The notes: generated from the letters alone by a model not told the origin. Positions 1-6,196 are shown, counted from the first letter of the stretch. The stretch is 14,864 bases of DNA from JAZDCJ01 sp036311985 (GCF_036311985.1 NZ_JAZDCJ010000075.1), one strand, 5' to 3'. Translations and numbers: made by a program.

Positions 1-809
1 GCGATGACGCGCATGGCCACGTGCCAGACCGTGTTTTCCACGCTGGCCTTGTCCTTAGGAGACCTCACCCTCCCCGGCAGCACGGCAGCCGAGTAGTGCG
101 CGGCCATCTCCCGGTAGGCATCATTCAGGACGACCTCGCCCTCACGGGGATGACTGATCACCCCGGTCTTCAGGTTGTCCGGCACGATCCTGGGCACCGA
201 GCCGCCGAACGCCTCGAACATCGACACGTGCGCCCGCAACCAGGTGTCCTGCTTCATATCCAAGGTCGGCTCGACGAAGGCGTAGCGGCTGAACGGCAGG
301 CACCCCACGAACAAGAACACCGTCCGGGTCGCGCCAGTGACCGGACCGTGCAGCTGCATCGTCGGCCCGGACCAGTCCACCTCGACCGTCTGCCCGGCCT
401 TATGCCCGACCCTCGAGGCGGCCCCGGTGACCAGCACGTGGCGCTGGTAGGTCCGGCAGAACCGGTCGTATCCCATCGCCGGCTCGCTGCCGGCCGCGCA
501 GCCATCAGCGTATTCGCCGTGCAGCAGCTTCAACGTCACCCCGACCCGCGCCAGCTCCCGATGAACCCGCTCCCAGTCCGGCTGGGCGAACACGCTCTGA
601 TGCTCACCACGACCCGGGAACAACAACTCGTAAACCTCGCCGTGGGCAAGGTCCTTAATCTCGTCCCAGCCGATACCGGCAGCGTCGGCGGCCTCCAGCA
701 CCGCCGTGACCGATTTCCGGGACATGCCCTGCGACGCCGCGATCACCCGGCCGGACAAGCCCTCGGCCCGCAACTGCAACACCAGCTTGGCCCTGATCTT
801 CCGTACCAT
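1..809 (-). CDS. istA: IS21-family transposase IstA, partial (C-terminus beyond window)
   Basis: The minus strand is open from an ATG at 809 to the window edge (269 complete codons). The protein starts MVRKIRAKLVLQLRAEGLSG and has a helix-turn-helix-like segment at about residues 18-41 (SGRVIAASQGMSRKSVTAVL). The DDE core is readable: D145 in VEVDWSGP, D211 in VPDNLKTGV and E258 in DKASVENTV, the arrangement of IstA catalytic domains. IstA proteins are usually near 500 residues, so roughly half is present. A strong AGGAG ribosome-binding site sits just upstream of 809, inside an inverted repeat (818-856). IstA performs strand transfer with the helper ATPase IstB, normally encoded next, which here would lie off the left edge. 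No frameshift or stop is visible, so this end looks intact. Confidence 0.9.
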   Translation of the reverse strand, partial: MVRKIRAKLVLQLRAEGLSGRVIAASQGMSRKSVTAVLEAADAAGIGWDEIKDLAHGEVYELLFPGRGEHQSVFAQPDWERVHRELARVGVTLKLLHGEYADGCAAGSEPAMGYDRFCRTYQRHVLVTGAASRVGHKAGQTVEVDWSGPTMQLHGPVTGATRTVFLFVGCLPFSRYAFVEPTLDMKQDTWLRAHVSMFEAFGGSVPRIVPDNLKTGVISHPREGEVVLNDAYREMAAHYSAAVLPGRVRSPKDKASVENTVWHVAMRVI

Positions 810-817
810 TGATGGTT

Positions 818-856
818 CTCCTTCCGCCGTGCGCCCTATACGTACGGCGGAAGGAG
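818..856 (-). promoter_or_regulatory. Perfect 13-bp inverted repeat enclosing the istA ribosome-binding site
   Basis: CTCCTTCCGCCGT at 818-830 and ACGGCGGAAGGAG at 844-856 are exact inverted copies around a 13-nt loop. On the istA transcript the 3' arm contains the AGGAG ribosome-binding site. RNA starting upstream of the hairpin would therefore hide the site, while RNA starting inside it would leave the site free. Such read-through protection is known in other insertion sequences; its use here is inference. Confidence 0.6.
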
Positions 857-867
857 CCTAAGCGCGC

Positions 868-960
868 GGTGGCCCCCAAGCACGCCACTGCCGGTCCCCA
901 CGCTCAATATCGGGCGATGAGCGCACCGGCCCCCGAACGCACGACCGGTGGACCCCAACG
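868..960 (-). repeat. Four-copy GGGG-CC(A/G) motif array at the IS21 end
   Basis: Read on the minus strand, four related motifs occur: TTGGGGTCCACCGG (about 946-959), TTCGGGGGCCGGTG (about 924-937), GTGGGGACCGGCAG (about 888-901) and CTTGGGGGCCACCG (about 866-879). They share a G-run, CC and a purine-rich end. IS21 elements carry several such repeats at each end as transposase sites. The outermost copy overlaps the first codons of the neighbouring DUF4913 gene. Confidence 0.45.
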
Positions 961-1364
961 AAGCGAATATTCAGCCGGAGGACACCGCAGTCCCCACCGA
1001 GCCAGCCGAGGAGGACTCAGACGCCCCTGAGCTGTTCTACCCGAACGTCGCCGAATTCGTCAGCAAGAAGCTGGCCACCAGCTACCGCCGGCAGCTCAAT
1101 GTCCAGGGCGGTGTCACTTGGTGCCCGCAGTGGTGGAAACACGCCGAAGCGATCAGCCGCCTCGAAGCGCTCTGGCGCGCCTGGGAGTTCCTGCGCTTGG
1201 ACGGCACCACAGGAATGAGCGTGTGGTGGCGCGACCATGCAGACCACCACATGTCTGTTCTGCTCTCAACAGACGGGCCGTTCAAGGGCTGCAACCCGGA
1301 CGACGGCCACCGATCCAAACTCGCTCCACTACCCTGCGAGGAACCACCTCCAGGGCTGTTCTAA
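948..1364 (+). CDS. DUF4913 domain-containing protein
   Basis: A 138-residue protein with an acidic, low-complexity N-terminus (residues about 8-27, many Glu, Asp and Pro) and a conserved-looking core from FYPNVAEFV. The tryptophan-rich pattern WCPQWWKHAEA, then RLEALWRAWE, then WWRDHADHHM and GPFKGC is what I recognise as the DUF4913 family. That family is common on actinobacterial plasmids and integrated elements and has no assigned biochemical role. The start is GTG 948 because an in-frame stop lies at 918-920; no good ribosome-binding site is visible. The first codons overlap the last repeat of the IS21 end, so the original N-terminus may have been replaced by the insertion. It probably belonged to a plasmid- or ICE-like region, now fragmented. 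Confidence 0.75.
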   Translation: MDPNEANIQPEDTAVPTEPAEEDSDAPELFYPNVAEFVSKKLATSYRRQLNVQGGVTWCPQWWKHAEAISRLEALWRAWEFLRLDGTTGMSVWWRDHADHHMSVLLSTDGPFKGCNPDDGHRSKLAPLPCEEPPPGLF

Positions 1365-1401
1365 AGCGTTGTTCTCAGCCAAGCTCACGGTGACCACGCG
1401 C

Positions 1402-1453
1402 GCTGTCGATAGTTGTGGGCAATCCGGGTTATCCACGGCTGAAAACCGGGAGC
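1402..1453 (+). repeat. Degenerate direct repeat, copy A (left of the kinase gene)
   Basis: This stretch matches 3200-3250 in the same orientation: about 34 of the first 40 positions are identical without gaps, including TATCCACGGCTG, and both copies end in GGGAGC. Each copy runs into a local hairpin. The two copies bracket the kinase gene. Confidence 0.55.
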
Positions 1454-1510
1454 CATCGGGAAAGCTCCCTTAGCAGCAGTAGCGGTGGATAACCCATCAG
1501 GATTGTCCCC
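1415..1510. repeat. Nested inverted repeats with two DnaA-box-like motifs
   Basis: This is the main content of the non-coding stretch 1365-1634. The outer arms 1415-1436 and 1485-1510 are inverted copies, with 4 extra bases in the right arm. The left arm holds TTATCCACG (1429-1437) and the right arm GTGGATAAC (1485-1493), each one base from the DnaA-box consensus, in opposite orientation. An inner hairpin pairs GGGAGC (1448-1453) with GCTCCC (1464-1469). It could be an intergenic REP-like repeat, an origin remnant or a protein-binding cruciform. Confidence 0.5.
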
Positions 1511-1634
1511 GGCTGTGGGCAGCGGGTTTGCTACTACCCAAACACCTGTTGGATGTGCGGGCCCAGGCACCATGAGGCTGCCTCAACCGCATAGAAGGGA
1601 TTCAGCGGCCGGGTAAGGCCTGTAGCGTGAGTGC

Positions 1635-3110
1635 ATGCAAATCAAGCTGGATAGAACAACGTGGACGCGAGGAGCCGCACTCCCAGACGGTGTAGGTGGA
1701 TTCGGCGAAGTTTACCTCGCATCCAACTCTGAAACAGAACATGCCGTGGCCAAGTTCGTGAAGAAGGACCCGGGAGCGACTCGTGAAATGTTCATCGGGG
1801 AGTCATTGGGAGCGACCGCCTACCCTCACATTGTTCCCATCCTCGACTCTGGTGAGCACGAGGACTTCTGGGTACTCGTAATGCCCCGAGCTGAAATGTC
1901 ACTCGCCCAGCGGCTGGCGCTGCCTGAACCAGTAGAACTGGCGGAGTGCGTACAGATCTTGACAGACGTAGCACAGGCTTTGGCCAGCATTGAGAACAAA
2001 ATTGTGCACAGGGACCTAAAGCCAGGGAACGTACTGCTGTTGGACGGCACGTGGTGCCTAGCTGACTTTGGTATAGCCCGTTATAAGGATGCAAAGACTG
2101 CAACTGACACCCGCAAGGGCAATTTGAGCCTGCCGTATGCCGCGCCTGAACAATGGCTGATGCAGCATTCCGACTCGGCCGCCGATGTTTACGCCTTCGG
2201 AATCATGGCGTACGAGATGGTTGCGGGTCATCGACCGTTTTCCGGTCCGACGCAAGGGGACTACCGACATCAGCATCTGACAGTCACGCCCGCCCCGATA
2301 AAAGCTGGAACTACTCGCCTGCGTAACATAATCATGGAGTGCCTAAATAAGGCACCTGAAGCTCGGCCCAGACCGGCAAATATCTTGTCACGGCTGGAAA
2401 AGGCCACGCTTGAACCCGCTCTCCGTGGCACTCGTAAACTGGCAATATTCGACAGCGAAGTACTCAGCCGACAAGCCCAAGCTCACGCGGAGCGCCGGGC
2501 TATGGACGAGGTAGCAGCCAAGAGAAGCCGGCTCTTCGACTCATCAGTGGCAATGTTCGAATCAATTTCCCAGCCATTGTTTGAGGAGATTGCAGATAAC
2601 GCCATCTCTGCGAAGTTTTTGACGCCCGCACCCCCGAACATGACCTTCGTAGCCGAACTAGAAGGGGCCCGGCTTGGACTCAGCCGCCCCATATCGGAAC
2701 CGGACTGGGACGGCCCATTTGATGTCATCAGCAGCGCAGTAATTAGCGTTACACGTGAACGTCACAGCCATCGCGGCTGGATAGCCCGCAGCCACTCTCT
2801 GTGGTTTTGCGACGCACATAGGGCAGGCGAGTACGGATGGTACGAAATGTCCTTTATGAGCACACGGCCAGCAGATGTGCATAGTGATCTGCAGCCCTTC
2901 TCCCGCAAGCCAGGAGAGGCGGTTCAGTACTTTGAAGGCGTATACGGGGTAGGCCAGCTTGCATGGCCAGTGAGTGAAATCGACAGGGACGACACCAGTG
3001 AGTTCATGGACAGATGGATCGGTTGGTTCGTAGCTGCAGCCGAGAAAACTCTGGACGCACCCACCACAATGCCCGAGCGTGTAAGCCAACGGAGCTGGCG
3101 AACGAAATAG
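1635..3110 (+). CDS. Soluble serine/threonine protein kinase with unrecognised C-terminal domain
   Basis: A 491-residue protein whose first 270 or so residues form a Hanks-type kinase. The glycine loop is G19-V-G21-G-F-G24-E-V26, the ATP lysine is K40 (AVAK), the catalytic loop is HRDLKPGN at 125-132, DFG is 144-146 and APE is 170-172, so it should be active. Residues about 280-310 are charged and helical. Residues about 310-491 hold an unrecognised domain rich in Trp, Tyr and Phe. No membrane segment, PASTA repeat or signal peptide is seen, unlike the housekeeping PknA/PknB kinases, so it is probably cytosolic. Start ATG 1635 has only a weak ribosome-binding site. It stands alone, with less GC-biased codon use than the catabolic genes to the right, and related repeats lie on both sides. 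A role in stress or phage defence is possible but unproven. Confidence 0.88.
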   Translation: MQIKLDRTTWTRGAALPDGVGGFGEVYLASNSETEHAVAKFVKKDPGATREMFIGESLGATAYPHIVPILDSGEHEDFWVLVMPRAEMSLAQRLALPEPVELAECVQILTDVAQALASIENKIVHRDLKPGNVLLLDGTWCLADFGIARYKDAKTATDTRKGNLSLPYAAPEQWLMQHSDSAADVYAFGIMAYEMVAGHRPFSGPTQGDYRHQHLTVTPAPIKAGTTRLRNIIMECLNKAPEARPRPANILSRLEKATLEPALRGTRKLAIFDSEVLSRQAQAHAERRAMDEVAAKRSRLFDSSVAMFESISQPLFEEIADNAISAKFLTPAPPNMTFVAELEGARLGLSRPISEPDWDGPFDVISSAVISVTRERHSHRGWIARSHSLWFCDAHRAGEYGWYEMSFMSTRPADVHSDLQPFSRKPGEAVQYFEGVYGVGQLAWPVSEIDRDDTSEFMDRWIGWFVAAAEKTLDAPTTMPERVSQRSWRTK

Positions 3111-3539
3111 CCCTGCACGCCTAGTACGGCCTTTCAACCACCTCGCGCTCGGTGCAAGCACAGAAACCCGCAATACCCGGACTTAAGGTGGCCTTGCGAG
3201 CTGTCCATGGTTGGGGTCAATCGGGGATATCCACGGCTGGGATTGGGAGCCCTGCCGGTAGCTGCCGCAGCAGGGCTGGCTGTCAGATTGAAATCCAAGA
3301 CTGCTCCCTGGGCATGTGCAGGAACTTGTTTTCGCATCCAATTCTGACGGTCTTTTAGCGCTGCCTGACGTCAGGTTGGGGTGTGCTTGAAATCCACTGC
3401 TGCCCAGGTGAACCATGCTAAGCGAGGGGCAAATTCGATCTCCAAGCTGCAAGTCAGTAAGAGCGCGCTTGAATAGGCAGAATGAGCGGAATTAAGGATT
3501 CACGGGTTGGTAGCGTCCGCATGTGCAGTTGGCGCTGCC
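3111..3539. other. Gene-poor region downstream of the kinase
   Basis: No frame here has a credible start, codon pattern or family resemblance. It holds repeat copy B with its hairpin (3200-3277), a 12-bp palindrome CCTGACGTCAGG (3364-3375), and a short direct repeat TTGAAATCCA at 3288-3297 and 3387-3396. No clear terminator follows the kinase stop at 3110. Confidence 0.5.
3200..3250 (+). repeat. Degenerate direct repeat, copy B (right of the kinase gene)
   Basis: This is a same-orientation partner of 1402-1453. In place of the DnaA-like TTATCCACG it has ATATCCACG. It runs directly into a hairpin with an 8-bp stem, AGCCCTGC (3248-3255) with GCAGGGCT (3270-3277). Copy B has decayed more than copy A and lacks the outer inverted arm. 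Confidence 0.5.
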
Positions 3540-3752
3540 TTACTCCGGCTGCCTCAGGAGTTGCACCGCCTTGCAGTCGTGAAAGTGGTATGCCTTCCTG
3601 CCGTCGAAGCTGTCCCTTAGCCACACGATGAGTCCGTCGGTTGTCTTAGCCTCCACCCTTCCGGTAACAAATTCTCCAGTCTCTGCCTCTTCAAACGACA
3701 TGACATCACCAGGGCCGAGACCGGTCCAGGTCAGGAGTGGGTGCTTCTCCAC
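3540..3752 (-). CDS. Small hypothetical protein, 70 aa
   Basis: The frame starts at GTG 3752 with an AGGAA sequence a few bases upstream and reads MEKHPLLTWTGLGPGDVMSF and on to a stop at 3540. Alternating hydrophobic and polar residues with several Gly, and the segments EFVTGRVEAKTTDGLIVWL and GRKAYHF, suggest a small beta-barrel or SH3-like fold; this is a visual impression. There is no signal peptide or membrane segment. I do not recognise the family. It is co-oriented with the small gene at 3884-4087, about 130 bases downstream of that gene's stop, and could share its transcript. Amino-acid composition is balanced and unlike the Arg/Pro/Ser-rich translations typical of chance frames in high-GC DNA. 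That is the main reason for calling it a gene. Confidence 0.5.
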   Translation of the reverse strand: MEKHPLLTWTGLGPGDVMSFEEAETGEFVTGRVEAKTTDGLIVWLRDSFDGRKAYHFHDCKAVQLLRQPE

Positions 3753-3883
3753 AGCTTCCTATTGTTCTTCGTCATTACGTGCCGGCAGTTCTCTTGCTGT
3801 TTTGGTATCGAAGCTTTTCTCGGGATGCAGAGAATCTGGCGTGGCCGTTCCGTGGGATCATTGCCGATCGTCGTTACTCCTGC

Positions 3884-4087
3884 TCACAGCAAGTCAGCCT
3901 CTTGGATTACGCCGAAGGGGACATGCGGGCTGAGGGCGACGATATATGTTGTAAATTCGATCCTGGTCACGAGAACCCCGCAGTCGGTTGCTTCTGTGCA
4001 AAGGGCGGAAATCGCAAGGTCCAATTCCCTGTCCCTCGAAGCGTGGTCTTCGACCCTGACAGTTATTACTGAGGCCTCATTGGGCAT
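3884..4087 (-). CDS. Small hypothetical protein, 67 aa
   Basis: ATG 4087 is preceded by a strong AAAGGAG ribosome-binding site at good spacing. The product begins MPNEASVITVRVEDHASRDR and has the pattern of a compact alpha/beta protein: a strand (VITVRVED), a helix (RELDLAISALCTEATDCG), then strands (VLVTRIEFTTYIVAL) and a tail SPHVPFGVIQEADLL. I recall similar short proteins in Arthrobacter-type genomes but cannot name a family, and no function is assigned. It lies upstream of, and in the same direction as, the 70-aa gene at 3540-3752. The good ribosome-binding site and non-random composition make it more secure than its neighbour. Confidence 0.6.
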   Translation of the reverse strand: MPNEASVITVRVEDHASRDRELDLAISALCTEATDCGVLVTRIEFTTYIVALSPHVPFGVIQEADLL

Positions 4088-4403
4088 TGGGTGCTCCTTT
4101 CAGCTCCATAAACATGGCCTGGACAAGTGCTCCGGAGGCGAATTTTCGTCGTGACCTTCTGTATGGTCAGGAGGAGGGTGCGGGTCGCGAGGTGGATGAA
4201 CAATGCGCCGAATGCTTGTCCTCGCTTGGTGGGGCCAGTCGGGGCGATGTGTACGAGTCGGATTGTCCTCGAGCCCCCGACGCTCCATATTGGGCTATCT
4301 AAAAGCCAGTTGCTGCAGCACCTAACAGACAGCAGGTCCTCGGCTTTAGACGCTTATTGTGAAGCTCAAGTCCCATAAACGTGGTTTCGACCGGCCCCTT
4401 GAT
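4088..4403. other. Intergenic stretch between the small genes and tpiA
   Basis: No convincing gene was found. On the minus strand one frame is open from about 4360 down to a TGA that overlaps the ATG at 4087, but it has no ATG or GTG start. A 10-bp palindrome TGCTGCAGCA lies at 4311-4320. No clear terminator for tpiA (stop at 4404) is seen. Confidence 0.4.
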
Positions 4404-5201
4404 TTATCTAGGTCCCACCGCAAACCCAGCAATGCGGGCGAATTCGACTGGGTCAAGGCTCGCACCTCCCACGAGCACCCCGTCGACGTCGGGCTGATTG
4501 AGGATGAAGGATGCGTTGGAAGCCTTGACCGAGCCGCCGTATAGAAAGCGAACTTGCTGTCCTTGCTCGGGGCCGAAAAGGCGCCCAAATTCGGTCCGGA
4601 GAGCTTTGCACATCTCCTGTGCGTCTTCGGGTCCGGCCACGGCTCCGGTGCCTATGGCCCAAATTGGTTCATAGGCTATGACCAATTGTCCGGCTTCGTG
4701 AGAGGTAAGGCCTTTGACGCCCGCTCGGAGTTGGTTGAGTGTGTGTTCGAAATGCTTGCCTGCTTGGCGAACCTCCAGGGTTTCCCCAACGCATAGTACT
4801 GGCACAACTTCGTGTCGCAGGGCGGCTATGACCTTGGCATTTAGGACGTCGTCTGTTTCGCCATGAACGCTTCGGCGTTCGCTGTGCCCAACCAGGACGT
4901 AGCGACAGCCGAGGGCGGCGAGGAACTGGCCGCTGATGTCGCCGGTATAGGCGCCGGAGTCGTAGGGAGAAAGGTCCTGCCCACCGTATGCGAGCGGGAC
5001 AGTACTGTCGCCAACAGCTAGTTCTGTTGCAGGCAGGGCCGTGAAGGGGGGAAATACTGCTACTTCGACAGGCATGCGGTCATGCCGGGAGTCGTCAAAT
5101 ACTGCCAGCAACTGTTGCAGCACCTCCGCCGCCTTTTGATGATCGAGATTCATCTTCCAGTTGCCGGCGATGAGGGGAATACGTTCCGACAGGGTAGGCA
5201 C
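4404..5201 (-). CDS. tpiA: Triose-phosphate isomerase (probably a second, cluster-linked copy)
   Basis: This TIM-barrel enzyme interconverts dihydroxyacetone phosphate and glyceraldehyde 3-phosphate in the cytosol. All catalytic signatures are present, numbered from GTG 5201: GNWKMN with K16, GHSERR with H106, AYEPIWAIGTG with E178, and the phosphate-binding GGS loop plus VLVGGASL near the C-terminus. At 265 residues it has the normal family length. The longer frame to 5327 would overlap the upstream gene; GTG 5201 is preceded by CTGGAG at ideal spacing and opens directly into the first strand (ERIPLIAGNW). The housekeeping tpiA normally sits in gap-pgk-tpiA, and neither partner is here, so this is probably a paralogue. 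Divergent TIM homologues also act on tetrulose phosphates (EryH in erythritol use), an alternative the sequence cannot exclude. It lies 83 bp downstream of the NTF2-like gene, with a hairpin between them. Confidence 0.93.
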   Translation of the reverse strand: MPTLSERIPLIAGNWKMNLDHQKAAEVLQQLLAVFDDSRHDRMPVEVAVFPPFTALPATELAVGDSTVPLAYGGQDLSPYDSGAYTGDISGQFLAALGCRYVLVGHSERRSVHGETDDVLNAKVIAALRHEVVPVLCVGETLEVRQAGKHFEHTLNQLRAGVKGLTSHEAGQLVIAYEPIWAIGTGAVAGPEDAQEMCKALRTEFGRLFGPEQGQQVRFLYGGSVKASNASFILNQPDVDGVLVGGASLDPVEFARIAGFAVGPR

Positions 5202-5244
5202 AGTTGCTCCAGATGAGTGAAGGGCGGGGACTTTTAGGGAAGCC

Positions 5245-5278
5245 AGGGCGAGGCGACCTGAAGTGGCAGCCTCGCCCT
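5245..5278 (-). terminator. Stem-loop between the NTF2-like gene and tpiA
   Basis: A 10-bp perfect stem (AGGGCGAGGC 5245-5254, GCCTCGCCCT 5269-5278) with a 14-nt loop begins 6 nt past the NTF2-like stop on the minus strand. The following bases lack a real U-run, so it may be an attenuator or a 3'-end stabiliser that lowers tpiA expression, not a full stop. Confidence 0.5.
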
Positions 5279-5284
5279 CTGGTG

Positions 5285-5671
5285 TTACTTTTCGTACTGG
5301 TGGTAAACCTTGCCGACGATTTTCCACTCGCCATCCTGCTTGAGGAGTGTGTGAAAGTCGGTGTAATCAGCGCCTACCGCGTCGTTTTCCATGTCAACGC
5401 GTGCGACCGCGATCGTGGGTGCAATGCCGAGGATATCGACGCGTGCAATGACGTTTGGCGCCTCGCCGCTGGTCTTTACGAAGGAGTAGAGATTCGAAAT
5501 GGGGCCGCCGACCAATGAACCGTCTGTGAAGCCGTACATAGTTGCGTCGTCGCGGAAGGCCTCACTGACCTTCTCCGGGTTGCCCTGGCGGACCCCCTCG
5601 ACATAGGCATTGACTGTTTCTACGACGGCCAGGTAGTCGGAGGTGGGGACGTTCTTGATGTTCTTGCTCAT
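5285..5671 (-). CDS. NTF2/SnoaL-like family protein (putative lumazine-binding type)
   Basis: A 128-residue single-domain protein with the NTF2-like alpha+beta-cone pattern. An N-terminal helix (YLAVVETVNAYVEGVRQGNP) is followed by EKVSEAFRDDATMYGF, the strand block IARVDILGIAPTIAVARVDM, then YTDFHTLLKQDGEWKIVGKVYHQY at the end, the typical terminal strands of this superfamily. Members are small cytosolic ligand-binding proteins, isomerases or dehydratases; the sequence does not tell which. The start is ATG 5671, with a purine-rich GAAAGAAG ribosome-binding site. It is the first gene of a likely two-gene unit with tpiA, driven from a candidate promoter near 5905-5932 that would give a leader of about 230 nt. 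It is divergent from the GntR gene, suggesting control by that regulator. Confidence 0.8.
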   Translation of the reverse strand: MSKNIKNVPTSDYLAVVETVNAYVEGVRQGNPEKVSEAFRDDATMYGFTDGSLVGGPISNLYSFVKTSGEAPNVIARVDILGIAPTIAVARVDMENDAVGADYTDFHTLLKQDGEWKIVGKVYHQYEK

Positions 5672-5904
5672 GGTCTTCTTTCGCTCGGAGTTATCTGTTT
5701 GACGGAAGGGCCTGAGATCCTCTGGGTGTATGGGCCAGACGTCTCATTCGTCCGACAGAAATGGTTGACGGGCCCTTCGATGCTGATACCAGGTAAAGGT
5801 CATGCAGACGCACGCTCAGGGCATACTTCGAATCGCGTCAGGGCAAGACCTATCTTCGGTTCGCCGAAGCGGGATCAGATCTTCGTCGGTAAGAATCTAG
5901 CACC

Positions 5905-5932
5905 GCTATATATACTTGTATAGGGTTGTCTA
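5905..5932 (-). promoter_or_regulatory. Candidate promoter of the NTF2-like/tpiA unit
   Basis: On the minus strand TAGACA (5927-5932) and TATAGC (5905-5910) are separated by 16 bp, resembling sigma-70-type -35 and -10 boxes. The start would fall near 5898, leaving a leader of about 230 nt. The palindrome at 5911-5922 lies in the spacer. Confidence 0.4.
5911..5922. promoter_or_regulatory. Palindrome TATACTTGTATA, candidate operator
   Basis: Exact inverted half-sites TATAC and GTATA are separated by 2 bp, inside the spacer of the candidate leftward promoter. This is a usual position for a repressor site. The adjacent divergent GntR-family gene is the natural candidate binder, but this is inference. 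Confidence 0.35.
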
Positions 5933-6190
5933 GATACTAATGATCGATGTTGGGGAGCGCAATGCCGTACTCGTCATTTGGCAAATCCGACCTGTCCTGG
6001 TGTCCTCTGCGCAGGAGGTCACGGTGGCCAGACCAAGGCGGTAGGAAGGTATCGGAAAGGCGAATGGAGCTGCGTGGCCTCAGCAGGCAGTCGGCCCAAG
6101 TGCGGCCGGCAGACGCCGCTAGGGGGACCGACCTCCAAGCCCGAACCGCGCGCACCGCATCTTGCCCTCTTTCAACCTGTCCAGTCCGCC

Positions 6191-6196
6191 TATAAT
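6191..6196 (+). promoter_or_regulatory. Candidate -10 box of gntR
   Basis: A perfect TATAAT is followed about 45 bp later by the chosen gntR ATG. No -35 box with good spacing is visible (TTGCCC at 6162 is 23 bp away), so an activator or weak -35 may be used. A transcript starting near 6203 would exclude the upstream TTG 6196 as start. Confidence 0.45.

Larger units (their letters stand above)
1..957 (-). mobile_element. IS21-family insertion sequence, partial (istA end and terminal region)
   Basis: The leftward istA frame plus about 150 bp upstream of it form one end of an IS21-family element; the rest, including the C-terminus of IstA and any istB, lies outside the window. The outer boundary is uncertain. 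Reading the minus strand, a GGGG-CC(A/G)-containing motif recurs four times between about 868 and 960, which resembles the repeated transposase-binding sites typical of IS21 ends. Candidate outer ends that finish in CA on the plus strand are near 906, 941 and 957. I placed the boundary at 957 because the outermost motif copy ends there. No target duplication can be checked without the other end. Confidence 0.7.

Noticed and set aside
21..812. Long open frame on the plus strand (263 codons)
   Set aside because: It is antisense to the clear istA frame and has an Arg/His/Pro-rich composition typical of the opposite strand of a high-GC gene.
2658..3173. 171-codon open frame on the minus strand over the kinase C-terminus
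   Set aside because: It is antisense to the kinase frame, with no ribosome-binding site or family pattern; kept only as a caution because the kinase C-terminal domain is itself unassigned.
1415..3277. CRISPR array interpretation of the repeats
   Set aside because: Only two degenerate copies about 1.8 kb apart, with a gene between them and no regular spacers or cas genes.
4084..4360. Minus-strand frame ending in a TGA that overlaps the ATG at 4087
   Set aside because: It is open for about 90 codons but has no ATG or GTG start and no recognisable family; probably chance.
5201..5327. Longer tpiA start at 5327
   Set aside because: It would overlap the NTF2-like stop and read through the hairpin at 5245-5278; GTG 5201 has a good ribosome-binding site and matches the family start.
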